DNA of 64,000 bases from Allodiplogaster sudhausi (lineage: Eukaryota > Nematoda > Chromadorea > Rhabditida > Diplogasteridae): NCBI GenBank assembly GCA_945643635.1, contig CALZFC010000257.1, positions 612,501-676,500 of the forward strand. Direction: 5' to 3'. This document shows positions 8,491 through 21,300 of this stretch, piece after piece. Below the pieces are notes generated by a model. That model saw only the letters and a program-made list of their open reading frames with translations, did not search any database and was not told where the DNA came from. Position 1 is the first letter of the stretch; each line of letters starts with the position of its first letter. Made by a program: the position numbers and the translations under genes.

Positions 8491-8882
8491 GTGTTTTGCT
8501 TCAATTCGTATAATTCACTGAAATGTGTTAGTCTTCCTTCTATGAAATTCGCTGGACTAGCGAATAGATCAAGCTTCCGTAGCGCAGTCGGCAGCGCGTC
8601 AGTCTCATAATCTGAAGGTCGTGAGTTCGAGCCTCACCGGGAGCAGTGTTTTGCTTCAATTCGTATAATTCACTGAAAAATGTTAGTCTTCCTTCTATGA
8701 AATTCGCTGGACTAGCGAACAGATCAAGCTTCCGTAGCGCAGTCGGCAGCGCGTCAGTCTCATAATCTGAAGGTCGTGAGTTCGAGCCTCACCGGGAGCA
8801 GTGTTTTGCTTCAATTCGTATAATTCACTGAAATGTGTTAGTCTTCCTTCTATGAAATTCGCTGGACTAGCGAATAGATCAA

Positions 8883-8955
8883 GCTTCCGTAGCGCAGTCG
8901 GCAGCGCGTCAGTCTCATAATCTGAAGGTCGTGAGTTCGAGCCTCACCGCGAGCA
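8883..8955 (+). tRNA. tRNA-Met variant, acceptor G68C
   Basis: The acceptor 3' strand reads CGCGAGC, giving a C5-C68 mismatch. I saw this change in no other copy. Confidence 0.8.
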
Positions 8956-9037
8956 GTGTTTTGCTTCAATTCGTATAATTCACTGAAATATGTTACTCTT
9001 CCTTCTATGAAATTCGCTGGACTAGCGAATAGATCAA

Positions 9038-9110
9038 GCTTCCGTAGCGCAGTCGGCAGCGCGTCAGTCTCATAATCTGAAGGTCGTGAGTTCGAGCCTC
9101 ACCGATAGCA
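9038..9110 (+). pseudogene. tRNA-Met with broken acceptor stem (CGATAGC)
   Basis: Second domain-1 copy with G68A and G69T, followed by the same TTGTTTTGC and TTCGCTG spacer marks as at 7335. It is probably a duplicate of that unit. Confidence 0.85.
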
Positions 9111-10432
9111 TTGTTTTGCTTCAATTCGTATAATTCGCTGAAATATGTTAGTCTTCCTTCTATGAAATTCGCTGGACTTGCGAATAGATCAAGCTTCCGT
9201 AGCGCAGTCGGCAGCGCGTCAGTCTCATAATCTGAAGGTCGTGAGTTCGAGCCTCACCGGGAGCAGTGTTTTGCTTCAATTCGTATAATTCACTGAAATG
9301 TGTTAGTCTTCCTTCTATGAAATTCGCTGGACTAGCGAATAGATCAAGCTTCCGTAGCGCAGTCGGCAGCGCGTCAGTCTCATAATCTGAAGGTCGTGAG
9401 TTCGAGCCTCACCGGGAGCAGTGTTTTGCTTCAATTTGTATAATTCACTGAAAAATGTTAGTCTTCCTTCTATGAAATTCGCTGGACTAGCGAACAGATC
9501 AAGCTTCCGTAGCGCAGTCGGCAGCGCGTCAGTCTCATAATCTGAAGGTCGTGAGTTCGAGCCTCACCGGGAGCAGTGTTTTGCTTCAATTCGTATAATT
9601 CACTGAAATGTGTTAGTCTTCCTTCTATGAAATTCGCTGGACTAGCGAATAGATCAAGCTTCCGTAGCGCAGTCGGCAGCGCGTCAGTCTCATAATCTGA
9701 AGGTCGTGAGTTCGAGCCTCACCGGGAGCAGTGTTTTGCTTCAATTCGTATAATTCACTGAAATATGTTAGTCTTCCTTCTATGAAATTCGCTGGACTAG
9801 CGAATAGATCAAGCTTCCGTAGCGCAGTCGGCAGCGCGTCAGTCTCATAATCTGAAGGTCGTGAGTTCGAGCCTCACCGGGAGCAGTGTTTTGCTTCAAT
9901 TCGTATAATTCACTGAAATGTGTTAGTCTTCCTTCTATGAAATTCGCTGGACTAGCGAATAGATCAAGCTTCCGTAGCGCAGTCGGCAGCGCGTCAGTCT
10001 CATAATCTGAAGGTCGTGAGTTCGAGCCTCACCGGGAGCAGTGTTTTGCTTCAATTTGTATAATTCACTGAAAAATGTTAGTCTTCCTTCTATGAAATTC
10101 GCTGGACTAGCGAACAGATCAAGCTTCCGTAGCGCAGTCGGCAGCGCGTCAGTCTCATAATCTGAAGGTCGTGAGTTCGAGCCTCACCGGGAGCAGTGTT
10201 TTGCTTCAATTCGTATAATTCACTGAAATGTGTTAGTCTTCCTTCTATGAAATTCGCTGGACTAGCGAATAGATCAAGCTTCCGTAGCGCAGTCGGCAGC
10301 GCGTCAGTCTCATAATCTGAAGGTCGTGAGTTCGAGCCTCACCGGGAGCAGTGTTTTGCTTCAATTCGTATAATTCACTGAAATATGTTACTCTTCCTTC
10401 TATGAAATTCGCTGGACTAGCGAATAGATCAA

Positions 10433-10497
10433 GCTTCCGTAGCGCAGTCGGCAGCGCGTCAGTCTCATAATCTGAAGGTCGTGAGTTCGAGCCTCAT
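10433..10497 (+). pseudogene. tRNA-Met truncated at the acceptor 3' strand
   Basis: Ten bases are deleted so that CCTCA runs straight into TGTTTTGC. The whole acceptor 3' strand and discriminator are missing while both promoter boxes and T4 remain. The unit is 145 bp, and this is the last copy of the heterogeneous domain. Confidence 0.9.
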
Positions 10498-12256
10498 GTT
10501 TTGCTTCAATTCGTATAATTCGCTGAAATATGTTAGTCTTCCTTCTATGAAATTCGCTGGACTTGCGAACAGATCAAGCTTCCGTAGCGCAGTCGGCAGC
10601 GCGTCAGTCTCATAATCTGAAGGTCGTGAGTTCGAGCCTCACCGGGAGCAGTGTTTTGCTTCAATTCGTATAATTCACTGAAATATGTTAGTCTTCCTTC
10701 TATGAAATTCGCTGGACTTGCGAACAGATCAAGCTTCCGTAGCGCAGTCGGCAGCGCGTCAGTCTCATAATCTGAAGGTCGTGAGTTCGAGCCTCACCGG
10801 GAGCAGTGTTTTGCTTCAATTCGTATAATTCACTGAAATATGTTAGTCTTCCTTCTATGAAATTCGCTGGACTAGCGAATAGATCAAGCTTCCGTAGCGC
10901 AGTCGGCAGCGCGTCAGTCTCATAATCTGAAGGTCGTGAGTTCGAGCCTCACCGGGAGCAGTGTTTTGCTTCAATTCGTATAATTCACTGAAAAATGTTA
11001 GTCTTCCTTCTATGAAATTCGCTGGACTAGCGAATAGATCAAGCTTCCGTAGCGCAGTCGGCAGCGCGTCAGTCTCATAATCTGAAGGTCGTGAGTTCGA
11101 GCCTCACCGGGAGCAGTGTTTTGCTTCAATTCGTATAATTCACTGAAATATGTTAGTCTTCCTTCTATGAAATTCGCTGGACTAGCGAATAGATCAAGCT
11201 TCCGTAGCGCAGTCGGCAGCGCGTCAGTCTCATAATCTGAAGGTCGTGAGTTCGAGCCTCACCGGGAGCAGTGTTTTGCTTCAATTCGTATAATTCACTG
11301 AAATATGTTAGTCTTCCTTCTATGAAATTCGCTGGACTAGCGAATAGATCAAGCTTCCGTAGCGCAGTCGGCAGCGCGTCAGTCTCATAATCTGAAGGTC
11401 GTGAGTTCGAGCCTCACCGGGAGCAGTGTTTTGCTTCAATTCGTATAATTCACTGAAAAATGTTAGTCTTCCTTCTATGAAATTCGCTGGACTAGCGAAT
11501 AGATCAAGCTTCCGTAGCGCAGTCGGCAGCGCGTCAGTCTCATAATCTGAAGGTCGTGAGTTCGAGCCTCACCGGGAGCAGTGTTTTGCTTCAATTCGTA
11601 TAATTCACTGAAATATGTTAGTCTTCCTTCTATGAAATTCGCTGGACTTGCGAACAGATCAAGCTTCCGTAGCGCAGTCGGCAGCGCGTCAGTCTCATAA
11701 TCTGAAGGTCGTGAGTTCGAGCCTCACCGGGAGCAGTGTTTTGCTTCAATTCGTATAATTCACTGAAATGTGTTAGTCTTCCTTCTATGAAATTCGCTGG
11801 ACTAGCGAATAGATCAAGCTTCCGTAGCGCAGTCGGCAGCGCGTCAGTCTCATAATCTGAAGGTCGTGAGTTCGAGCCTCACCGGGAGCAGTGTTTTGCT
11901 TCAATTCGTATAATTCACTGAAATATGTTAGTCTTCCTTCTATGAAATTCGCTGGACTAGCGAATAGATCAAGCTTCCGTAGCGCAGTCGGCAGCGCGTC
12001 AGTCTCATAATCTGAAGGTCGTGAGTTCGAGCCTCACCGGGAGCAGTGTTTTGCTTCAATTCGTATAATTCACTGAAATATGTTAGTCTTCCTTCTATGA
12101 AATTCGCTGGACTTGCGAATAGATCAAGCTTCCGTAGCGCAGTCGGCAGCGCGTCAGTCTCATAATCTGAAGGTCGTGAGTTCGAGCCTCACCGGGAGCA
12201 GTGTTTTGCTTCAATTCGTATAATTCACTGAAATATGTTAGTCTTCCTTCTATGAA

Positions 12257-12275
12257 ATTCGCTGGACTAGCGAAT
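12257..12275 (+). repeat. Upstream 7-bp inverted repeat of an array unit (representative)
   Basis: ATTCGCT, GGACT loop, AGCGAAT: a perfect stem ending 8 bases before the tRNA start. It is present in every unit of the TAGCGAATAG spacer type. In the other spacer type both outer positions change, leaving a 5-bp TTCGC/GCGAA core. Confidence 0.85.
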
Positions 12276-12289
12276 AGATCAAGCTTCCG

Positions 12290-12301
12290 TAGCGCAGTCG
12301 G
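12290..12301 (+). promoter_or_regulatory. Polymerase III A box (representative)
   Basis: TAGCGCAGTCGG at tRNA positions 8-19 fits the TRGCNNAGYNGG consensus. Unchanged in canonical copies; T8 is lost in HOR monomer 10 and G18 in monomer 2. Confidence 0.9.
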
Positions 12302-12333
12302 CAGCGCGTCAGTCTCATAATCTGAAGGTCGTG

Positions 12334-12344
12334 AGTTCGAGCCT
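12334..12344 (+). promoter_or_regulatory. Polymerase III B box (representative)
   Basis: AGTTCGAGCCT at tRNA positions 52-62, a good fit to GGTTCGANNCC. I found it unchanged in the mutant copies too, except that it is missing from the fragment at 4132. Confidence 0.9.
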
Positions 12345-12358
12345 CACCGGGAGCAGTG

Positions 12359-12362
12359 TTTT
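12359..12362 (+). terminator. Polymerase III T4 terminator (representative)
   Basis: TTTT begins 4 bases after the discriminator (A GTG TTTT GC). Nearly all units have this run, including the CATTG and GTATTTTGC spacer variants. It is lost after HOR monomer 7. Confidence 0.85.
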
Positions 12363-15300
12363 GCTTCAATTCGTATAATTCACTGAAATATGTTAGTCTT
12401 CCTTCTATGAAATTCGCTGGACTTGCGAACAGATCAAGCTTCCGTAGCGCAGTCGGCAGCGCGTCAGTCTCATAATCTGAAGGTCGTGAGTTCGAGCCTC
12501 ACCGGGAGCAGTGTTTTGCTTCAATTCGTATAATTCACTGAAAATGTTAGTCTTCCTTCTATGAAATTCGCTGGACTTGCGAACAGATCAAGCTTCCGTA
12601 GCGCAGTCGGCAGCGCGTCAGTCTCATAATCTGAAGGTCGTGAGTTCGAGCCTCACCGGGAGCAGTGTTTTGCTTCAATTCGTATAATTCACTGAAAAAT
12701 GTTACTCTTCCTTCTATGCAATTTGCTGGAATTGCGAACAGATCAAGCTTCCGTAGCGCAGTCGGCAGCGCGTCAGTCTCATAATCTGAAGGTCGTGAGT
12801 TCGAGCCTCACCGGGAGCAGTGTTTTGCTTCAATTCGTATAATTCACTGAAATATGTTAGTCTTCCTTCTATGAAATTCGCTGGACTAGCGAATAGATCA
12901 AGCTTCCGTAGCGCAGTCGGCAGCGCGTCAGTCTCATAATCTGAAGGTCGTGAGTTCGAGCCTCACCGGGAGCAGTGTTTTGCTTCAATTCGTATAATTC
13001 ACTGAAATATGTTAGTCTTCCTTCTATGAAATTCGCTGGACTAGCGAATAGATCAAGCTTCCGTAGCGCAGTCGGCAGCGCGTCAGTCTCATAATCTGAA
13101 GGTCGTGAGTTCGAGCCTCACCGGGAGCAGTGTTTTGCTTCAATTCGTATAATTCACTGAAATATGTTAGTCTTCCTTCTATGAAATTCGCTGGACTAGC
13201 GAATAGATCAAGCTTCCGTAGCGCAGTCGGCAGCGCGTCAGTCTCATAATCTGAAGGTCGTGAGTTCGAGCCTCACCGGGAGCAGTGTTTTGCTTCAATT
13301 CGTATAATTCACTGAAATATGTTAGTCTTCCTTCTATGAAATTCGCTGGACTAGCGAATAGATCAAGCTTCCGTAGCGCAGTCGGCAGCGCGTCAGTCTC
13401 ATAATCTGAAGGTCGTGAGTTCGAGCCTCACCGGGAGCAGTGTTTTGCTTCAATTCGTATAATTCACTGAAATATGTTAGTCTTCCTTCTATGAAATTCG
13501 CTGGACTAGCGAACAGATCAAGCTTCCGTAGCGCAGTCGGCAGCGCGTCAGTCTCATAATCTGAAGGTCGTGAGTTCGAGCCTCACCGGGAGCAGTGTTT
13601 TGCTTCAATTCGTATAATTCACTGAAAAATGTTAGTCTTCCTTCTATGAAATTCGCTGGACTAGCGAACAGATCAAGCTTCCGTAGCGCAGTCGGCAGCG
13701 CGTCAGTCTCATAATCTGAAGGTCGTGAGTTCGAGCCTCACCGGGAGCAGTGTTTTGCTTCAATTCGTATAATTCACTGAAATGTGTTAGTCTTCCTTCT
13801 ATGAAATTCGCTGGACTAGCGAACAGATCAAGCTTCCGTAGCGCAGTCGGCAGCGCGTCAGTCTCATAATCTGAAGGTCGTGAGTTCGAGCCTCACCGGG
13901 AGCAGTGTTTTGCTTCAATTCGTATAATTCACTGAAATATGTTAGTCTTCCTTCTATGAAATTCGCTGGACTTGCGAACAGATCAAGCTTCCGTAGCGCA
14001 GTCGGCAGCGCGTCAGTCTCATAATCTGAAGGTCGTGAGTTCGAGCCTCACCGGGAGCAGTGTTTTGCTTCAATTCGTATAATTCACTGAAATATGTTAG
14101 TCTTCCTTCTATGAAATTCGCTGGACTAGCGAATAGATCAAGCTTCCGTAGCGCAGTCGGCAGCGCGTCAGTCTCATAATCTGAAGGTCGTGAGTTCGAG
14201 CCTCACCGGGAGCAGTGTTTTGCTTCAATTCGTATAATTCACTGAAATATGTTAGTCTTCCTTCTATGAAATTCGCTGGACTAGCGAATAGATCAAGCTT
14301 CCGTAGCGCAGTCGGCAGCGCGTCAGTCTCATAATCTGAAGGTCGTGAGTTCGAGCCTCACCGGGAGCAGTGTTTTGCTTCAATTCGTATAATTCACTGA
14401 AATATGTTAGTCTTCCTTCTATGAAATTCGCTGGACTAGCGAATAGATCAAGCTTCCGTAGCGCAGTCGGCAGCGCGTCAGTCTCATAATCTGAAGGTCG
14501 TGAGTTCGAGCCTCACCGGGAGCAGTGTTTTGCTTCAATTCGTATAATTCACTGAAATATGTTAGTCTTCCTTCTATGAAATTCGCTGGACTAGCGAATA
14601 GATCAAGCTTCCGTAGCGCAGTCGGCAGCGCGTCAGTCTCATAATCTGAAGGTCGTGAGTTCGAGCCTCACCGGGAGCAGTGTTTTGCTTCAATTCGTAT
14701 AATTCACTGAAATATGTTAGTCTTCCTTCTATGAAATTCGCTGGACTAGCGAATAGATCAAGCTTCCGTAGCGCAGTCGGCAGCGCGTCAGTCTCATAAT
14801 CTGAAGGTCGTGAGTTCGAGCCTCACCGGGAGCAGTGTTTTGCTTCAATTCGTATAATTCACTGAAATATGTTAGTCTTCCTTCTATGAAATTCGCTGGA
14901 CTTGCGAACAGATCAAGCTTCCGTAGCGCAGTCGGCAGCGCGTCAGTCTCATAATCTGAAGGTCGTGAGTTCGAGCCTCACCGGGAGCAGTGTTTTGCTT
15001 CAATTCGTATAATTCACTGAAAAATGTTAGTCTTCCTTCTATGAAATTCGCTGGACTTGCGAACAGATCAAGCTTCCGTAGCGCAGTCGGCAGCGCGTCA
15101 GTCTCATAATCTGAAGGTCGTGAGTTCGAGCCTCACCGGGAGCAGTGTTTTGCTTCAATTCGTATAATTCACTGAAAAATGTTAGTCTTCCTTCTATGAA
15201 ATTCGCTGGACTTGCGAACAGATCAAGCTTCCGTAGCGCAGTCGGCAGCGCGTCAGTCTCATAATCTGAAGGTCGTGAGTTCGAGCCTCACCGGGAGCAG

Positions 15301-18300
15301 TGTTTTGCTTCAATTCGTATAATTCACTGAAAAATGTTAGTCTTCCTTCTATGAAATTCGCTGGACTAGCGAATAGATCAAGCTTCCGTAGCGCAGTCGG
15401 CAGCGCGTCAGTCTCATAATCTGAAGGTCGTGAGTTCGAGCCTCACCGGGAGCAGTGTTTTGCTTCAATTCGTATAATTCACTGAAATATGTTAGTCTTC
15501 CTTCTATGAAATTCGCTGGACTTGCGAACAGATCAAGCTTCCGTAGCGCAGTCGGCAGCGCGTCAGTCTCATAATCTGAAGGTCGTGAGTTCGAGCCTCA
15601 CCGGGAGCAGTGTTTTGCTTCAATTCGTATAATTCACTGAAAAATGTTAGTCTTCCTTCTATGAAATTCGCTGGACTTGCGAACAGATCAAGCTTCCGTA
15701 GCGCAGTCGGCAGCGCGTCAGTCTCATAATCTGAAGGTCGTGAGTTCGAGCCTCACCGGGAGCAGTGTTTTGCTTCAATTCGTATAATTCACTGAAAAAT
15801 GTTAGTCTTCCTTCTATGAAATTCGCTGGACTTGCGAACAGATCAAGCTTCCGTAGCGCAGTCGGCAGCGCGTCAGTCTCATAATCTGAAGGTCGTGAGT
15901 TCGAGCCTCACCGGGAGCAGTGTTTTGCTTCAATTCGTATAATTCACTGAAATATGTTAGTCTTCCTTCTATGAAATTCGCTGGACTAGCGAATAGATCA
16001 AGCTTCCGTAGCGCAGTCGGCAGCGCGTCAGTCTCATAATCTGAAGGTCGTGAGTTCGAGCCTCACCGGGAGCAGTGTTTTGCTTCAATTCGTATAATTC
16101 ACTGAAAAATGTTAGTCTTCCTTCTATGAAATTCGCTGGACTAGCGAATAGATCAAGCTTCCGTAGCGCAGTCGGCAGCGCGTCAGTCTCATAATCTGAA
16201 GGTCGTGAGTTCGAGCCTCACCGGGAGCAGTGTTTTGCTTCAATTCGTATAATTCACTGAAATATGTTAGTCTTCCTTCTATGAAATTCGCTGGACTAGC
16301 GAATAGATCAAGCTTCCGTAGCGCAGTCGGCAGCGCGTCAGTCTCATAATCTGAAGGTCGTGAGTTCGAGCCTCACCGGGAGCAGTGTTTTGCTTCAATT
16401 CGTATAATTCACTGAAATATGTTAGTCTTCCTTCTATGAAATTCGCTGGACTAGCGAATAGATCAAGCTTCCGTAGCGCAGTCGGCAGCGCGTCAGTCTC
16501 ATAATCTGAAGGTCGTGAGTTCGAGCCTCACCGGGAGCAGTGTTTTGCTTCAATTCGTATAATTCACTGAAAAATGTTAGTCTTCCTTCTATGAAATTCG
16601 CTGGACTAGCGAATAGATCAAGCTTCCGTAGCGCAGTCGGCAGCGCGTCAGTCTCATAATCTGAAGGTCGTGAGTTCGAGCCTCACCGGGAGCAGTGTTT
16701 TGCTTCAATTCGTATAATTCACTGAAATATGTTAGTCTTCCTTCTATGAAATTCGCTGGACTAGCGAATAGATCAAGCTTCCGTAGCGCAGTCGGCAGCG
16801 CGTCAGTCTCATAATCTGAAGGTCGTGAGTTCGAGCCTCACCGGGAGCAGTGTTTTGCTTCAATTCGTATAATTCACTGAAATATGTTAGTCTTCCTTCT
16901 ATGAAATTCGCTGGACTAGCGAATAGATCAAGCTTCCGTAGCGCAGTCGGCAGCGCGTCAGTCTCATAATCTGAAGGTCGTGAGTTCGAGCCTCACCGGG
17001 AGCAGTGTTTTGCTTCAATTCGTATAATTCACTGAAATATGTTAGTCTTCCTTCTATGAAATTCGCTGGACTTGCGAACAGATCAAGCTTCCGTAGCGCA
17101 GTCGGCAGCGCGTCAGTCTCATAATCTGAAGGTCGTGAGTTCGAGCCTCACCGGGAGCAGTGTTTTGCTTCAATTCGTATAATTCACTGAAATGTGTTAG
17201 TCTTCCTTCTATGAAATTCGCTGGACTAGCGAATAGATCAAGCTTCCGTAGCGCAGTCGGCAGCGCGTCAGTCTCATAATCTGAAGGTCGTGAGTTCGAG
17301 CCTCACCGGGAGCAGTGTTTTGCTTCAATTCGTATAATTCACTGAAATATGTTAGTCTTCCTTCTATGAAATTCGCTGGACTAGCGAATAGATCAAGCTT
17401 CCGTAGCGCAGTCGGCAGCGCGTCAGTCTCATAATCTGAAGGTCGTGAGTTCGAGCCTCACCGGGAGCAGTGTTTTGCTTCAATTCGTATAATTCACTGA
17501 AATATGTTAGTCTTCCTTTATGAAATTCGCTGGACTTGCGAACGGATCAAGCTTCCGTAGCGCAGTCGGCAGCGCGTCAGTCTCATAATCTGAAGGTCGT
17601 GAGTTCGAGCCTCACCGGGAGCAGTGTTTTGCTTCAATTCGTATAATTCACTGAAATATGTTAGTCTTCCTTCTATGAAATTCGCTGGACTAGCGAATAG
17701 ATCAAGCTTCCGTAGCGCAGTCGGCAGCGCGTCAGTCTCATAATCTGAAGGTCGTGAGTTCGAGCCTCACCGGGAGCAGTGTTTTGCTTCAATTCGTATA
17801 ATTCACTGAAAAATGTTAGTCTTCCTTCTATGAAATTCGCTGGACTAGCGAATAGATCAAGCTTCCGTAGCGCAGTCGGCAGCGCGTCAGTCTCATAATC
17901 TGAAGGTCGTGAGTTCGAGCCTCACCGGGAGCAGTGTTTTGCTTCAATTCGTATAATTCACTGAAATATGTTAGTCTTCCTTCTATGAAATTCGCTGGAC
18001 TAGCGAATAGATCAAGCTTCCGTAGCGCAGTCGGCAGCGCGTCAGTCTCATAATCTGAAGGTCGTGAGTTCGAGCCTCACCGGGAGCAGTGTTTTGCTTC
18101 AATTCGTATAATTCACTGAAATATGTTAGTCTTCCTTCTATGAAATTCGCTGGACTAGCGAATAGATCAAGCTTCCGTAGCGCAGTCGGCAGCGCGTCAG
18201 TCTCATAATCTGAAGGTCGTGAGTTCGAGCCTCACCGGGAGCAGTGTTTTGCTTCAATTCGTATAATTCACTGAAAAATGTTAGTCTTCCTTCTATGAAA

Positions 18301-21300
18301 TTCGCTGGACTAGCGAATAGATCAAGCTTCCGTAGCGCAGTCGGCAGCGCGTCAGTCTCATAATCTGAAGGTCGTGAGTTCGAGCCTCACCGGGAGCAGT
18401 GTTTTGCTTCAATTCGTATAATTCACTGAAATATGTTAGTCTTCCTTCTATGAAATTCGCTGGACTAGCGAATAGATCAAGCTTCCGTAGCGCAGTCGGC
18501 AGCGCGTCAGTCTCATAATCTGAAGGTCGTGAGTTCGAGCCTCACCGGGAGCAGTGTTTTGCTTCAATTCGTATAATTCACTGAAATATGTTAGTCTTCC
18601 TTCTATGAAATTCGCTGGACTTGCGAACAGATCAAGCTTCCGTAGCGCAGTCGGCAGCGCGTCAGTCTCATAATCTGAAGGTCGTGAGTTCGAGCCTCAC
18701 CGGGAGCAGTGTTTTGCTTCAATTCGTATAATTCACTGAAATATGTTAGTCTTCCTTCTATGAAATTCGCTGGACTAGCGAATAGATCAAGCTTCCGTAG
18801 CGCAGTCGGCAGCGCGTCAGTCTCATAATCTGAAGGTCGTGAGTTCGAGCCTCACCGGGAGCAGTGTTTTGCTTCAATTCGTATAATTCACTGAAATATG
18901 TTAGTCTTCCTTCTATGAAATTCGCTGGACTAGCGAATAGATCAAGCTTCCGTAGCGCAGTCGGCAGCGCGTCAGTCTCATAATCTGAAGGTCGTGAGTT
19001 CGAGCCTCACCGGGAGCAGTGTTTTGCTTCAATTCGTATAATTCACTGAAATATGTTAGTCTTCCTTCTATGAAATTCGCTGGACTTGCGAACAGATCAA
19101 GCTTCCGTAGCGCAGTCGGCAGCGCGTCAGTCTCATAATCTGAAGGTCGTGAGTTCGAGCCTCACCGGGAGCAGTGTTTTGCTTCAATTCGTATAATTCA
19201 CTGAAATATGTTAGTCTTCCTTCTATGAAATTCGCTGGACTAGCGAATAGATCAAGCTTCCGTAGCGCAGTCGGCAGCGCGTCAGTCTCATAATCTGAAG
19301 GTCGTGAGTTCGAGCCTCACCGGGAGCAGTGTTTTGCTTCAATTCGTATAATTCACTGAAAAATGTTAGTCTTCCTTCTATGAAATTCGCTGGACTAGCG
19401 AATAGATCAAGCTTCCGTAGCGCAGTCGGCAGCGCGTCAGTCTCATAATCTGAAGGTCGTGAGTTCGAGCCTCACCGGGAGCAGTGTTTTGCTTCAATTC
19501 GTATAATTCACTGAAATATGTTAGTCTTCCTTCTATGAAATTCGCTGGACTTGCGAACAGATCAAGCTTCCGTAGCGCAGTCGGCAGCGCGTCAGTCTCA
19601 TAATCTGAAGGTCGTGAGTTCGAGCCTCACCGGGAGCAGTGTTTTGCTTCAATTCGTATAATTCACTGAAAAATGTTAGTCTTCCTTCTATGAAATTCGC
19701 TGGACTTGCGAACAGATCAAGCTTCCGTAGCGCAGTCGGCAGCGCGTCAGTCTCATAATCTGAAGGTCGTGAGTTCGAGCCTCACCGGGAGCAGTGTTTT
19801 GCTTCAATTCGTATAATTCACTGAAAATGTTAGTCTTCCTTCTATGAAATTCGCTGGACTTGCGAACAGATCAAGCTTCCGTAGCGCAGTCGGCAGCGCG
19901 TCAGTCTCATAATCTGAAGGTCGTGAGTTCGAGCCTCACCGGGAGCAGTGTTTTGCTTCAATTCGTATAATTCACTGAAATATGTTAGTCTTCCTTCTAT
20001 GAAATTCGCTGGACTAGCGAATAGATCAAGCTTCCGTAGCGCAGTCGGCAGCGCGTCAGTCTCATAATCTGAAGGTCGTGAGTTCGAGCCTCACCGGGAG
20101 CAGTGTTTTGCTTCAATTCGTATAATTCACTGAAAATGTTAGTCTTCCTTCTATGAAATTCGCTGGACTAGCGAATAGATCAAGCTTCCGTAGCGCAGTC
20201 GGCAGCGCGTCAGTCTCATAATCTGAAGGTCGTGAGTTCGAGCCTCACCGGGAGCAGTGTTTTGCTTCAATTCGTATAATTCACTGAAATATGTTAGTCT
20301 TCCTTCTATGAAATTCGCTGGACTAGCGAATAGATCAAGCTTCCGTAGCGCAGTCGGCAGCGCGTCAGTCTCATAATCTGAAGGTCGTGAGTTCGAGCCT
20401 CACCGGGAGCAGTGTTTTGCTTCAATTCGTATAATTCACTGAAATATGTTAGTCTTCCTTCTATGAAATTCGCTGGACTAGCGAATAGATCAAGCTTCCG
20501 TAGCGCAGTCGGCAGCGCGTCAGTCTCATAATCTGAAGGTCGTGAGTTCGAGCCTCACCGGGAGCAGTGTTTTGCTTCAATTCGTATAATTCACTGAAAA
20601 TGTTAGTCTTCCTTCTATGAAATTCGCTGGACTTGCGAACAGATCAAGCTTCCGTAGCGCAGTCGGCAGCGCGTCAGTCTCATAATCTGAAGGTCGTGAG
20701 TTCGAGCCTCACCGGGAGCAGTGTTTTGCTTCAATTCGTATAATTCACTGAAATATGTTAGTCTTCCTTCTATGAAATTCGCTGGACTAGCGAATAGATC
20801 AAGCTTCCGTAGCGCAGTCGGCAGCGCGTCAGTCTCATAATCTGAAGGTCGTGAGTTCGAGCCTCACCGGGAGCAGTGTTTTGCTTCAATTCGTATAATT
20901 CACTGAAATATGTTAGTCTTCCTTCTATGAAATTCGCTGGACTTGCGAACAGATCAAGCTTCCGTAGCGCAGTCGGCAGCGCGTCAGTCTCATAATCTGA
21001 AGGTCGTGAGTTCGAGCCTCACCGGGAGCAGTGTTTTGCTTCAATTCGTATAATTCACTGAAATATGTTAGTCTTCCTTCTATGAAATTCGCTGGACTAG
21101 CGAATAGATCAAGCTTCCGTAGCGCAGTCGGCAGCGCGTCAGTCTCATAATCTGAAGGTCGTGAGTTCGAGCCTCACCGGGAGCAGTGTTTTGCTTCAAT
21201 TCGTATAATTCACTGAAATATGTTAGTCTTCCTTCTATGAAATTCGCTGGACTAGCGAATAGATCAAGCTTCCGTAGCGCAGTCGGCAGCGCGTCAGTCT

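Larger units (their letters stand above)
4702..10577 (+). tRNA. Array domain 1: 38 heterogeneous tRNA-Met(CAT) copies
   Basis: Gene starts (each 73 bases unless noted): 4702, 4857, 5012, 5167, 5322, 5477, 5632, 5786, 5941, 6096, 6251, 6406, 6561, 6716, 6871, 7025, 7180, 7335, 7489, 7644, 7799, 7954, 8108, then every 155 from 8263 to 10433. About 28 bodies are canonical. Variants are listed separately at 4702, 5012, 5477, 6251, 7335, 7954, 8418, 8883, 9038 and 10433. Many of these variants reappear as fixed monomers in the right-hand HOR, so this domain looks like the source pool. Confidence 0.93.
12283..12355 (+). tRNA. Canonical elongator tRNA-Met(CAT), representative copy
   Basis: 73 bases folding as acceptor GCTTCCG/CGGGAGC (one T-G wobble at 4-69), T8 A9, D stem GCGC/GCGC with loop AGTCGGCA (G18 G19 present), G26, anticodon stem TCAGT/TCTGA (31-39 is T-T), loop CTCATAA with T33 and anticodon CAT, variable loop AGGTC, T stem GTGAG/CTCAC with loop TTCGAGC, discriminator A73. 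No intron and no encoded CCA, as expected for eukaryotes. The D and anticodon arms follow the elongator tRNA-Met pattern known from animals. The initiator type is unlikely because it lacks a TTC-containing T loop of this form in eukaryotes. Confidence 0.97.

Noticed and set aside
12263..12282. TATA-like promoter element in the spacer (CGTATAATTC)
   Set aside because: It lies about 60 bases before the next tRNA, too far for a usual TBP site, and the internal A and B boxes are sufficient.
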